From: DATDAH01 sp963845425
GTDB taxonomy: Bacteria > Actinomycetota > Acidimicrobiia > Acidimicrobiales > DATDAH01
Assembly: GCA_963845425.1 (NCBI GenBank)
Contig: CAWJSC010000007.1
Location: 1 to 64,000, forward strand
DNA: 64,000 nt
Direction: 5' to 3'
Within the stretch, counting starts at the first letter, position 1, and each line of letters starts with the position of its first letter. The position numbers and the translations under genes were made by a program. The notes under the pieces were generated by a model. It was given only the letters and a program-made list of their open reading frames with translations. It ran no database searches and was not told where the DNA came from. Shown here piece after piece: positions 43,356 through 50,857 of the stretch.

Positions 43356-43405
43356 GTTCTGGTGGCTGGACAGGCCACTCCAGCGCCCGCCCCAGCCACC
43401 GGACC
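43356..43405. repeat. GTTCTGG palindrome between mutase and cbs genes
   Basis: GTTCTGGTGGCTGG (43356-43369) pairs through its inner GGTGGCTGG with CCAGCCACC (43392-43400). The outer edge is degenerate on the right side (GGACC). It lies six bases after the mutase stop on the same strand. It is the weakest member of the family. Confidence 0.65.
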
Positions 43406-43411
43406 GCGGGA

Positions 43412-45061
43412 TCAGGTGGAGAGGCGGGCGTCGAGGTCGGTGACGAGGGCGGTGAGGGCGGCATCGGCCCGGGTGCGGGCGGCGGGGAGATCCCCGGCGA
43501 CGGTCTCGACCACCTCGAGGTAGCACTTCAGCTTGGGCTCGGTGCCGCTGGGCCGCATCACGACGCGGGAGCCACCGGCCAGGTCGAACATCAGCGCGTC
43601 GGTGGCCGGCAGGTCGGGATCCTCGAGCAGGTCGCGCCGCGACTCGACGGCGTGACCGGCGAGGGTCGTCGGTGGCTGGGCCCGGACGGCGGCCATCGCC
43701 GCGCCGATGCGGGCCAGGCCGTCGTCCCCCTCGAAGCGCAGGGTGAGCGGCCGGGTGGCGTGCAGACCGTGCTCCTCGGCCAGCGCAGCGAGGCGGTGGT
43801 GGATGGTCTGGCCCCGGGCCTTCAGGTCGGCGACCAAGGCGGCGAACGCGAGCGCGGCGCCGATGCCGTCCTTGTCCAGCACGGCGTCGCCCACGAGGTA
43901 GCCGAGGGCCTCCTCGTAGCCGAACACGAAACGCCACTCGGGATGGGTGAGGGCGGGTCGGGCGATCCACTTGAACCCGGTCAGGGTCTCGGCGAAGTGG
44001 ACGCCGTGGGCCACGGCCATCCGCCCCAACAGGCGGGAGGAGACGACCGTGGTCACCACGAGCCGGTCGTCGCCGTCGGTGTGGCGTAGGACGTGGTCGG
44101 CCAGCAGGGCACCGATCTCATCGCCGGTGAGGGCCCGCCAGTCGCGGCCGTCCTCGGTGGGCACCGCCACCCCGAGGCGGTCGGCATCGGGGTCGTTCGC
44201 CAGGACCACATCGGCCCCCGCCGCACGGGCCCGGGCCAGGGACAGGTCGAGAGCACCGGGCTCCTCAGGATTGGGGAAGGCCACCGTCGGGAAGTCGGGA
44301 TCGGGGTTCCCCTGCTCAGGCACCACGTTCGGGGCCGGGAACCCGGCCCGGCCGAAGGCGGCCAGCAGCACATCCCGCCCCACGCCGTGCATGGCGGTGT
44401 AGACGACGGCGACGGCGCGGGCGTCCACGAGGCTCCCCGCGAGGAGGGCGTCCAGGTAGGCGCTCAGCACGGTGGCGTCGAGGACCTCGATGCGGGGATC
44501 GTCGGCGCCCGCCACCGCGACCGGGCCCTCGGCGGCCACCGCGACGATGGCGGCCGCGATCTCGGCATCCACGGGCGGGACGATCTGGGCCCCGTCCCCC
44601 AGGTAGACCTTGTACCCGTTGTCCGCCGGCGGGTTGTGGCTGGCGGTGACCATGACCCCGGCGTCAGCCCCAAGGTGGCGGACGGCGAAGGCCAAGACCG
44701 GGGTGGGCAGCGGGAGCGGCAGGAGCAGGGCCCGGCCCCCGGCGGCGGCGACCACGCCGGCCACGTCCTGGGCGAACACATCGGACTTGTGGCGGGCGTC
44801 GTAGCCGACGGCCACCGCCGCCCCGTCCGGCAGGTACCGCACCAGCCCGGCCGTGGCCTGGCGGACCACGACCCGGTTCATGCGCCGCGGCCCGGCGCCC
44901 AGCGGCGCCCGCAGCCCGGCCGTGCCGAAGGCCAGCCGTCCCGCGAACCGGCGCTTCAGCTCGTCCTCGTCGCCCGCCTCCAGCAGCGCCCGCAGCTCGG
45001 CCCGGGTGTCGGGATCGGGGTCCAGGGCCCACCAGGCCTCGGCGGTGTCGGCGACGCTCAT
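43412..45061 (-). CDS. phosphoglucomutase/phosphomannomutase family phosphosugar mutase
   Basis: This 549-residue alpha-D-phosphohexomutase has the phosphoserine loop TASHNPPADNGYKVY, the metal loop ANDPDADRLGVAVP, the sugar-specificity loop FGYEEALGYLVGD and the phosphate-binding GSRVVMRPSGTEPKLK. Its size and PNP/nucleoside context fit a phosphopentomutase-like or phosphoglucomutase role linking ribose 1-phosphate and ribose 5-phosphate, but specificity is not readable. The ATG overlaps the stop of the preceding gene (ATGA), so it is translated together with a deoxyribosyltransferase-like protein. Confidence 0.88.
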   Translation of the reverse strand: MSVADTAEAWWALDPDPDTRAELRALLEAGDEDELKRRFAGRLAFGTAGLRAPLGAGPRRMNRVVVRQATAGLVRYLPDGAAVAVGYDARHKSDVFAQDVAGVVAAAGGRALLLPLPLPTPVLAFAVRHLGADAGVMVTASHNPPADNGYKVYLGDGAQIVPPVDAEIAAAIVAVAAEGPVAVAGADDPRIEVLDATVLSAYLDALLAGSLVDARAVAVVYTAMHGVGRDVLLAAFGRAGFPAPNVVPEQGNPDPDFPTVAFPNPEEPGALDLSLARARAAGADVVLANDPDADRLGVAVPTEDGRDWRALTGDEIGALLADHVLRHTDGDDRLVVTTVVSSRLLGRMAVAHGVHFAETLTGFKWIARPALTHPEWRFVFGYEEALGYLVGDAVLDKDGIGAALAFAALVADLKARGQTIHHRLAALAEEHGLHATRPLTLRFEGDDGLARIGAAMAAVRAQPPTTLAGHAVESRRDLLEDPDLPATDALMFDLAGGSRVVMRPSGTEPKLKCYLEVVETVAGDLPAARTRADAALTALVTDLDARLST

Positions 45062-45441
45062 CGCGGCCTGCCCTCTCGTTCGGTGATGGCCTCGCCGTAG
45101 TGGTCCAGGTCGAACCAGCGGATAGTGACATCGTTGGCCTCAGCCCAGGCCACCTCCACGTCCACGCCGTCAGAGGGCGGGCCGAAGACCCACAGCTCGT
45201 CGCTGCGCAGGAGCAGGTTGTTGTTGGCCACCCGGACGAGGTCCTTGTCGACCAGGCCGTACAGGAAGTACCCGCCCATCATCCAGGGGTTGACCGGCAC
45301 GGCGCCCCGGTCGAGGACGTACGCACAGATCCGCTCGCGCAGATAGGCCGACTCGGCGGCGTGGGCCGTGAAGACCAGGGGGCGGCGGTCGAAGAGGGCC
45401 TCGGCCGGGTGGGCCCGCGGTGCTTCGGCTTCGGCTGACAC
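45058..45441 (-). CDS. nucleoside 2-deoxyribosyltransferase-like small protein
   Basis: This 127-residue protein resembles the nucleoside 2-deoxyribosyltransferase / DUF4406 fold: FTAHAAESAYLRERICAYVL near the start, a central PVNPWMMGGYFLYG, then NNNLLLRSDELWVFGPPSDG and VDVEVAWAEA, where the Glu occupies the catalytic region of that fold. Members transfer or hydrolyse (deoxy)ribose on nucleosides or nucleotides. Coupling to a phosphosugar mutase (ATGA) and proximity to PNP support a nucleoside role. The similarity is distant, so the activity is a hypothesis. Confidence 0.6.
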   Translation of the reverse strand: MSAEAEAPRAHPAEALFDRRPLVFTAHAAESAYLRERICAYVLDRGAVPVNPWMMGGYFLYGLVDKDLVRVANNNLLLRSDELWVFGPPSDGVDVEVAWAEANDVTIRWFDLDHYGEAITEREGRPR

Positions 45442-45461
45442 AGGTCCGTACCCTACGGGCG

Positions 45462-46403
45462 GTGCTGGACGAGATCCGAGAGGCCTGTGCCCGCGTCGCC
45501 GCCCGGTCTCACCACGTGCGCCTCGTGCCCGGGGCCGTCCCGGCGCTGGCCGCCGACCTCGCGGCGGAGGGCCTGGGCACCGACCCCGAGGACCCGGCTC
45601 ACCACGCCGTGGGCGACACCGACGAGGAGCGGGCCCGCTTCGTGTTGGCCCTCGACGCCGTGAACTTCGGTTCGGGCTGGTTCCCGGTCCTGGCCAAGAC
45701 CCCGGGCCGGTCCGGGTACCACACGATCGCCGGGGCCCTCCGGGACCGGGGCGGGGTGGACCTCGCCGAGATGCGGTCGGCCACCGGCCCGTGGTGTGCC
45801 GAGCTGTTCGGCCAGGACCCCGACGGCCCGGTGGCCGACCTGATGGACCTCTTCGCCGCGTCGTGGTCCCGGCTGGGCGAGGTCATCGAGGGCTTCGGCT
45901 CGGCCCTCGACCTGATCACCGCCGCCGGCCACTCGGCGGACCGCCTGGTCGAGCTCCTGGCCTGGGAGCACAAGATGTACCGGGACGTGAGTCCCCACGA
46001 CGGCGAGCGGGTACCGCTGTTCAAACGGGCCCAGATCACCGCCGTGGACCTGGCGCTGGCCTTCGGCGGCGAGGGTCCCGGGCGCTTCGACGACCTCGAC
46101 CGGCTGACCATGTTCGCCGACAACCTGGTGCCCCACGTCCTGCGCCTGGGCGGAGTCCTGGCCTACGACGACGCCCTCCTGGCCCGGATCGAGGCCGACG
46201 AGCTCCTGGAGCACGACTCGGTCGAGGAGGTGGAGATCCGGGCGGTCGCCGTCCACGCCGTCGAGCAGGTGGTGGCCGCCCTCCACGAACAGGGCGTCGC
46301 CCCCGCCACCGCCGGCCAGGTCGACATGGCCCTCTGGCACCGCGGGAGCCGCCCGGAGGCCAAAGCCGAGAAGCGCCACCGGACGCGAACGACGGCGTAC
46401 TGA
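45462..46403 (+). CDS. queuosine salvage protein, Qng1/DUF2419 family
   Basis: This 313-residue protein matches the Qng1 (DUF2419) family, whose characterised members hydrolyse queuosine 5'-phosphate to free queuine. Family features are ALDAVNFGSGWFPVL, PLFKRAQITAVDLALAF, LTMFADNLVPHVLR (with the Asp active-site region), LGGVLAYDD, VEEVEIRAVAVHAVEQVV and the terminal HRTRTTAY that mirrors the family's conserved HR-R--Y end. The GTG at 45462 lies 20 bases from the divergent deoxyribosyltransferase-like gene. Its place in a nucleoside salvage block fits use of queuosine from RNA turnover. Its stop is followed directly by a composite repeat element. Confidence 0.85.
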   Translation: MLDEIREACARVAARSHHVRLVPGAVPALAADLAAEGLGTDPEDPAHHAVGDTDEERARFVLALDAVNFGSGWFPVLAKTPGRSGYHTIAGALRDRGGVDLAEMRSATGPWCAELFGQDPDGPVADLMDLFAASWSRLGEVIEGFGSALDLITAAGHSADRLVELLAWEHKMYRDVSPHDGERVPLFKRAQITAVDLALAFGGEGPGRFDDLDRLTMFADNLVPHVLRLGGVLAYDDALLARIEADELLEHDSVEEVEIRAVAVHAVEQVVAALHEQGVAPATAGQVDMALWHRGSRPEAKAEKRHRTRTTAY

Positions 46404-46682
46404 CTCGCGAAACCGACGCAACCACGGGGGCCAGGCACCTCGGGCTGGGGTCGTCGGTGCCCTTCGGCCTCGATTCTCACGCTCCGTGGCCAAGTCGGCT
46501 GGCAGCGGCTCCTGCTCAGCGTTCTCGAGGTAATACCTGTCGGATTCCGACAGGTATTACCTCGAGATCTTCGGCGTGACGGCTCAGGGCCACCCTGTGT
46601 GAGATTCTGGGCGGGCACAGGCTCGAGTGCCCCCGACGACCGGCGGCGCGACCCCACGCCCCCATCCCTGCATCGGTTTCGG
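46404..46682 (+). repeat. composite intergenic element, copy 2
   Basis: The whole gap between the Qng1 stop and the PNP stop holds, in order, a ~90 bp segment beginning AACCGACGCAACCACGGGGG (46411), CTCCGTGG (46492-46499), the perfect 43 bp palindrome (46524-46566), GTGAGATTCTG (46599-46609) and the 28-base box (46635-46662). The first segment aligns without gaps, about 80% identical over some 75 bases, to the copy at 63471. No coding signal is seen. Confidence 0.75.
46524..46566. repeat. 43 bp perfect palindrome, CTCGAGG family, copy 2
   Basis: The arms of 21 bases, starting CTCGAGGTAATACCTGTCGG, are exactly self-complementary around one central T. Compared with copy 1 (7208-7250) position 8 changes from C to T and its partner from G to A, keeping the pair. 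That points to selection on pairing or on dyad symmetry. Confidence 0.9.
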
Positions 46683-47510
46683 TCAGAGTCCGCGGACCAG
46701 TTGGGCCAACAGCCCACCCAGGCGTTCACCCGCGTCGGCGCCCGACGCGAGGACTTCGCTGTGGTCCAGGGGAGCGGGAGCCAGGCCGGCGGCGAGGTTG
46801 GTGACCAGCGAGAGGCCGAGGACCTCGAGGCGGGCGTGGCGGGCGGCGATGCACTCGAGCACGGTCGACATCCCCACGAGGTCGGCGCCCATGGTCGCCA
46901 GCATGCGGATCTCGGCCGGGGTCTCGTACTGGGGGCCGTTGAGCCCGGCGTACACCCCCTCGGGCAGGTCGGGATCCAGCTCTCGGGCCAGGTCCCGGAG
47001 CCGAGGCGACCAAGCCTGGGTCAGGTCACAGAAGCGGGGGCCGTAGGGCTCAGGGGCCTCGGGCCCGGCCAGGGGCGAGTGGCCGGTCAGGTTGAGGTGG
47101 TCGGCGATGAGCACGGCCTGGCCCGGCCGCCACGCCTCGCGGAGGGAGCCGGCGGCGTTGGTCAGGATGATCGTCCGACATCCCGCGGAGGCCGCTGTGC
47201 GCACGTTGTGGACCACGGCCGAAACCGGATTGCCCTCGTAGCCGTGGACCCGGCCGAAGTAGGCCATCACCGCCGTGCCGTCGGCGTCCAGGGAACGGAT
47301 CGTCCCGCCGTGGCCGGCCACCGTGGACCGGGGGAATCCCGGCAGGTCGCTGGCGGTGACCTCGCCCACGGTCGTTCCGATGCGGTCGGCCGCCGGTCCC
47401 CACCCCGAGCCGAGCACGAGCGCCACGTCGTGGGCGGTCACCCCGACCGTGGTGGCGAAGGCATCGGCCGCGGCGGCAGCGAGAGCGAACGGATCGTCGG
47501 GATCGGCCAT
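46683..47510 (-). CDS. purine nucleoside phosphorylase
   Basis: This 275-residue trimeric-type purine nucleoside phosphorylase cleaves inosine/guanosine and their deoxy forms with phosphate. The blocks are ALVLGSGWGPAADRI, FPRSTVAGHGGTIRS, FGRVHGYEGN, TNAAGSLREAWRPGQAVLI, GLNGPQYETPAEIRML and GMSTVLECIAARHA (purine-binding Glu/Met). The order with mutase, deoC and adenosine deaminase in the same region makes a salvage pathway. The start at 47510 is an ATG 20 bases from the divergent DUF4157 gene. Confidence 0.93.
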   Translation of the reverse strand: MADPDDPFALAAAAADAFATTVGVTAHDVALVLGSGWGPAADRIGTTVGEVTASDLPGFPRSTVAGHGGTIRSLDADGTAVMAYFGRVHGYEGNPVSAVVHNVRTAASAGCRTIILTNAAGSLREAWRPGQAVLIADHLNLTGHSPLAGPEAPEPYGPRFCDLTQAWSPRLRDLARELDPDLPEGVYAGLNGPQYETPAEIRMLATMGADLVGMSTVLECIAARHARLEVLGLSLVTNLAAGLAPAPLDHSEVLASGADAGERLGGLLAQLVRGL

Positions 47511-47530
47511 GGCGCCATCGTCGCGCGACC

Positions 47531-47917
47531 ATGGCGGACGTGGGACGTTGGCTCAGTCAGACCGAGGTCGAGGGGTATGACCACGTTCCCCGCGCCGTAG
47601 CCGTGCGGGCCCGCCTCCACCGGGTGCGGGCCCTGCCGCCCGGCTCCAGCGGGATGACCTTCGGCCATCAGGTCCTCCTGCGCCGAGGCCACGAGGGCAA
47701 CCGCAAGCTCATTGCCCACGAGCTGGTCCATGTGGCCCAGTACGCCGACCGGGGCCGGCTCCGCTTCCTCACCCGGTACCTGGCCGACTATGCCCGCAAC
47801 CTGCTCCGCCTCCGCAGCCACCGCCAGGCCTACCTGGCCATCCCCGCTGAGGTCGACGCCCGCGCCGGGGCCGCCGACTGGCTGGGCTCCCACCCGGAGC
47901 TGCTCGATGGCGCCTGA
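47531..47917 (+). CDS. DUF4157/eCIS-core-like small protein
   Basis: This 128-residue protein has the HExxH-type motif LIAHELVHVAQYADRGRLRF, the core of the DUF4157 domain, preceded by PPGSSGMTFGHQVLLRR. DUF4157 domains are putative metallopeptidases often attached to toxins or to extracellular contractile injection systems. Here it stands alone as a short protein with no eCIS genes nearby. The stop overlaps the ATG of the next gene by 11 bases. The function is unknown. Confidence 0.75.
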   Translation: MADVGRWLSQTEVEGYDHVPRAVAVRARLHRVRALPPGSSGMTFGHQVLLRRGHEGNRKLIAHELVHVAQYADRGRLRFLTRYLADYARNLLRLRSHRQAYLAIPAEVDARAGAADWLGSHPELLDGA

Positions 47918-48521
47918 GGTCCGTGCCCTGGCCGCGCTGACGGTGAGTGGCGCCCTGGAGCCGTGGGCGGACGCGGGCTTCGCTGTCGAACACGACGGGC
48001 TCCAGCTCGGGTCGGTGCGGGTCCGGACCGCCGATACGCCGGGGGCCGACGGGATCGTGGCCTGGTCGCTCACCGGTGTCGACGACGGCGTCATCGACGG
48101 GCTGCTCACGCAGCATCTCGACCGTCCACCGGGCGCGGCCGCCGCGGTCCATCCGAACACCACGACGGCGATCGATCACCTCGTCGTGGCGTCGCCCGAC
48201 CTCGAGCGGACCACCGAGGCCTTCGCCGCGGTCGGCATCGACCTCCGCCGGGTCCGCGACGCGGGCCGCATGGAGCAGCGCTTCTTCCGCATCGGCGAGG
48301 TGATCCTCGAGCTGATCGGCCGGCCCGGGGTCGCCGAGCCCGGCCCGGCCGCCTTCTGGGGCCTCGCCCTGACCGTGGCCGACATCGACGCGGCCGCCGC
48401 CCTCCTGGGCGACCGCCTCGGTCCGGTGACCGACGCCGTCCAACCGGGCCGGCGCATCGCCACCCTCCGCCACCAGACGGTCGGCGTGCCGGTTCCCGTC
48501 GCCTTCCTCTCCCCGCCGTAG
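47907..48521 (+). CDS. VOC (glyoxalase/bleomycin-resistance) superfamily protein
   Basis: This 204-residue protein has a C-terminal half made of two paired beta-alpha-beta units of the VOC fold (AIDHLVVASPDLERTTEAFA, RFFRIGEVILELIGRP, LTVADIDAAAALLGDRLGPV). The N-terminal 90 residues may be a degenerate first VOC module. Members include glyoxalases, dioxygenases and epimerases; metal ligands are only partly evident (H in IDHLV, E in ILELI). The ATG at 47907 overlaps the previous gene. The substrate is unknown. Confidence 0.72.
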   Translation: MAPEVRALAALTVSGALEPWADAGFAVEHDGLQLGSVRVRTADTPGADGIVAWSLTGVDDGVIDGLLTQHLDRPPGAAAAVHPNTTTAIDHLVVASPDLERTTEAFAAVGIDLRRVRDAGRMEQRFFRIGEVILELIGRPGVAEPGPAAFWGLALTVADIDAAAALLGDRLGPVTDAVQPGRRIATLRHQTVGVPVPVAFLSPP

Positions 48522-48530
48522 GGTGGCGCC

Positions 48531-49130
48531 GTGCTCGACCACGTCTTCACCGACGCCATCGGCGCCCTGCGGGATGTCTTCGAGAACAACCTCCTCGAAC
48601 GCCAGGCCTTCGAGGAGCGCTTCCAGGCCGACGTGCTGCTCGGCGACCTGACCTGGCAGACCAGCTACGGCCTGCCCGGCGAGGGCCTCCCACCCCGGGT
48701 CCGGGCCGACATCACCCTCGAGTGGCCGACGTGGGCCCAGACCGCCTACCGCTCCTGGTACATCGGCGAGGAGTTCGACGAAGGCCCGACCATCCAGATC
48801 GAGATCGTCCTGCGCATCCAGCGCCTCTCGGCCGAGCCCGACCCGAAGGCCGTCCTCGCCGTGCTGCCCCAGGAGAGCCCGGCCATCGGCTCGCTGCCCC
48901 TGGAGCGGTCGGCTCCGACCCTCGAGGTGCTCTACGCCCGCGACCTCGACGACCGGCAGTGGGCCATCGAGGTCAGCTACGAGGGCCTCTACCTGCTCGA
49001 CAACAAGACGCTGGAGGACGGCTCCGCCCTCGACGAGGACTTCTCGGCCATGGGCGGCTGGATCGCCGGCACCCTGGTCCGTCTGGGCGACCTGCAACTG
49101 GCCTACCTACCCGCCGAGGGCGACGGCTGA
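48531..49130 (+). CDS. hypothetical protein
   Basis: This 199-residue soluble protein is of no family I recognise. It starts at a GTG (MLDHVFTDAIGALRDVFENN when translated) nine bases after the VOC gene and ends one base before the crotonase ATG, so the four genes 47531-49917 form one tight transcript. It is beta-rich, with ADITLEWPTWAQTAYRSW and IQIEIVLRIQRL as the most conserved-looking stretches. There is no signal peptide or membrane helix. Confidence 0.7.
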   Translation: MLDHVFTDAIGALRDVFENNLLERQAFEERFQADVLLGDLTWQTSYGLPGEGLPPRVRADITLEWPTWAQTAYRSWYIGEEFDEGPTIQIEIVLRIQRLSAEPDPKAVLAVLPQESPAIGSLPLERSAPTLEVLYARDLDDRQWAIEVSYEGLYLLDNKTLEDGSALDEDFSAMGGWIAGTLVRLGDLQLAYLPAEGDG

Positions 49131-49131
49131 G

Positions 49132-49917
49132 ATGGGTGACGCCGTCCGCTACGAGGTCACCGACCGGGTCGCCACCATCACCCTGGACCGCCCCGAGGCC
49201 CGCAACGCCCTCAACACCGAGGTCCTCCGCCTCCTCCCCCGGTACATCCTCGAGGCCGAGGCCGACGACGCCGTCGATGTGATGATCCTCACCGGCACCG
49301 ACCCGGCCTTCAGCGCCGGCGTGGACCTGAAGGAGGCGGCGGCCGGTGGACAGGGCGACGCCTCCGACGCCCTCGGCGCCGTGGTCGAGTCCCGCCAGGG
49401 TCCCTTCCCGCCGCACGCCAAGCCGCTCATCGGCGCCGTCAACGGCGTGGCGGTGACCGGCGGCCTCGAGGTGGCGCTGGGCTGTGACTACCTGATCGCG
49501 TCGGACCGCGCCCGCTTCGCCGACACCCACGCCCGGGTCGGCGTCATGCCCGGGTGGGGCCTCACCGTGCTGCTGCCCCAGGCCATCGGGGTGCGGCGGG
49601 CCCGGGAGATGAGCACCACCGGCAACTACGTCGACGCCGACCAGGCCCTCGACTGGGGCCTGGTCAACCACGTGGTGCCCCACGACGAGCTGCTGGCCTT
49701 CTGTGCCGCCCTGGCCGCGGACATCGTCTCCAACGACCAGGCGGGCGTACGCCAGATCCTGGGCACCTACCGCGAGGTCGTGGCCACCACGGTCGGTGAG
49801 GGGTGGCAGATCGAAGGGCGTCGGGCCGCGGCGTGGCCAGGGAACCGGTGGGATCCCGACGAGATCGCCAAGCGCCGCCAGGCCGTGGTCGACCGGGGCC
49901 GGTCCCAGCAGAGGTGA
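49132..49917 (+). CDS. enoyl-CoA hydratase/isomerase family protein
   Basis: This 261-residue crotonase-fold enzyme has VATITLDRPEARNALNTEV at the N-terminus, the oxyanion-hole segment DPAFSAGVDLKEAA and GAVNGVAVTGGLEVALGCDY with the second catalytic loop, then GLTVLLPQAIGVRRAREM. It acts on an acyl-CoA thioester, probably in beta-oxidation. The start is an ATG one base after the preceding stop. It converges with a second crotonase gene. Confidence 0.88.
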   Translation: MGDAVRYEVTDRVATITLDRPEARNALNTEVLRLLPRYILEAEADDAVDVMILTGTDPAFSAGVDLKEAAAGGQGDASDALGAVVESRQGPFPPHAKPLIGAVNGVAVTGGLEVALGCDYLIASDRARFADTHARVGVMPGWGLTVLLPQAIGVRRAREMSTTGNYVDADQALDWGLVNHVVPHDELLAFCAALAADIVSNDQAGVRQILGTYREVVATTVGEGWQIEGRRAAAWPGNRWDPDEIAKRRQAVVDRGRSQQR

Positions 49918-49920
49918 AGC

Positions 49921-49936
49921 GCCGCGGCGCCGCGGC
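49921..49936. terminator. possible bidirectional terminator between convergent crotonase genes
   Basis: A perfect 16-base palindrome, GCCGCGGCGCCGCGGC, fills most of the 42 base gap between two convergent stop codons. There is no T-tract, so it could equally be chance in very GC-rich DNA. Confidence 0.35.
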
Positions 49937-49959
49937 TCAGGCGGAGGTGGTCGCGCGCG

Positions 49960-50808
49960 CTAGTCGAAGCCGGGTTCGGGGAGCAGGTCCTGGTACTCGG
50001 GGTCCCGCTTCTCCGCCTGCGCGGCGAACGCCTCCATCATGTCGGCCCCCTGGAACATGCCGGTCTGCCAGGTGGCGACGTAGTTCAGACCGTCGGCGAC
50101 GGAGTGATCGCGGGCGTAGTTGACCATCTCCTTGGTGCCCCAGACCGCCAGCGGGCTCTGGGCCGCGATCTCCGCGGCGATCTCCAGTACGCCGGCCACC
50201 AGGTCCTCCTGGGTGTCGAAGAGCTGGTTGACCAGCCCGACCTCGACGGCCCGCTGGGCGCTCATCCGACGGCCGGTGTAGGCGTATTCCCGGGCCACGC
50301 CCTCCGGGATCAGCCGGGGCAGGCGCTGCAGGGTGCCGACATCCGCGGTCATGCCGATGTTGGTCTCCATGATCACGAAGAAGGCGTCGGTGGTGGCGTA
50401 GCGGCAGTCACAGGCACACACCATGTCCACCCCGCCCCCTACACAGCCCCCTTGGATGGCGGCCAGGACCGGCATACGGGCCCGCTCGAGGGCGGTGAAG
50501 CTGTCCTGCAGCAGCGCCGCGCTCAGCCGGAGCTGGGAGCGTTGCCGGCCCAGCTCGGTGTCGGTGGGCGCCGAGCCGAGAAGCGAGGACTTACCGGTGA
50601 ACACCGACAGGTCCATGCCCGCGGTGAAGTGGCGCCCGGTGGAGGACAGCACGACAGCTCGGGCCTCACCCGAGGCGCTCAGCCGGGAGATGATCTCGGG
50701 CAGCTCCTGCCAGAACTCCGGCGTCATGGTGTTGAGCTCGTCGGCCCGCTTCAGGACGAGGTGGGCGACCCCGTCGGCGACGTCGAGGTCGAAACAGGTG
50801 TAGGCCAT
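49960..50808 (-). CDS. enoyl-CoA hydratase/isomerase family protein (crotonase)
   Basis: This 282-residue crotonase has VAHLVLKRADELNTMTPEFW, the oxyanion block STGRHFTAGMDLSVF, IQGGCVGGGVDMVCACDCRY and TNIGMTADVGTLQRLPRLI. The pattern is closer to delta3,5-delta2,4-dienoyl-CoA isomerase-like crotonases than to the classic hydratase, with an Asp in TADVG at the position expected for that group. Specificity remains open. Confidence 0.87.
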   Translation of the reverse strand: MAYTCFDLDVADGVAHLVLKRADELNTMTPEFWQELPEIISRLSASGEARAVVLSSTGRHFTAGMDLSVFTGKSSLLGSAPTDTELGRQRSQLRLSAALLQDSFTALERARMPVLAAIQGGCVGGGVDMVCACDCRYATTDAFFVIMETNIGMTADVGTLQRLPRLIPEGVAREYAYTGRRMSAQRAVEVGLVNQLFDTQEDLVAGVLEIAAEIAAQSPLAVWGTKEMVNYARDHSVADGLNYVATWQTGMFQGADMMEAFAAQAEKRDPEYQDLLPEPGFD

Positions 50809-50857
50809 CCGACGAGGCTAATTCCCGGGTCCGGCCCGGGGCACGGTCGCCGGCCGC

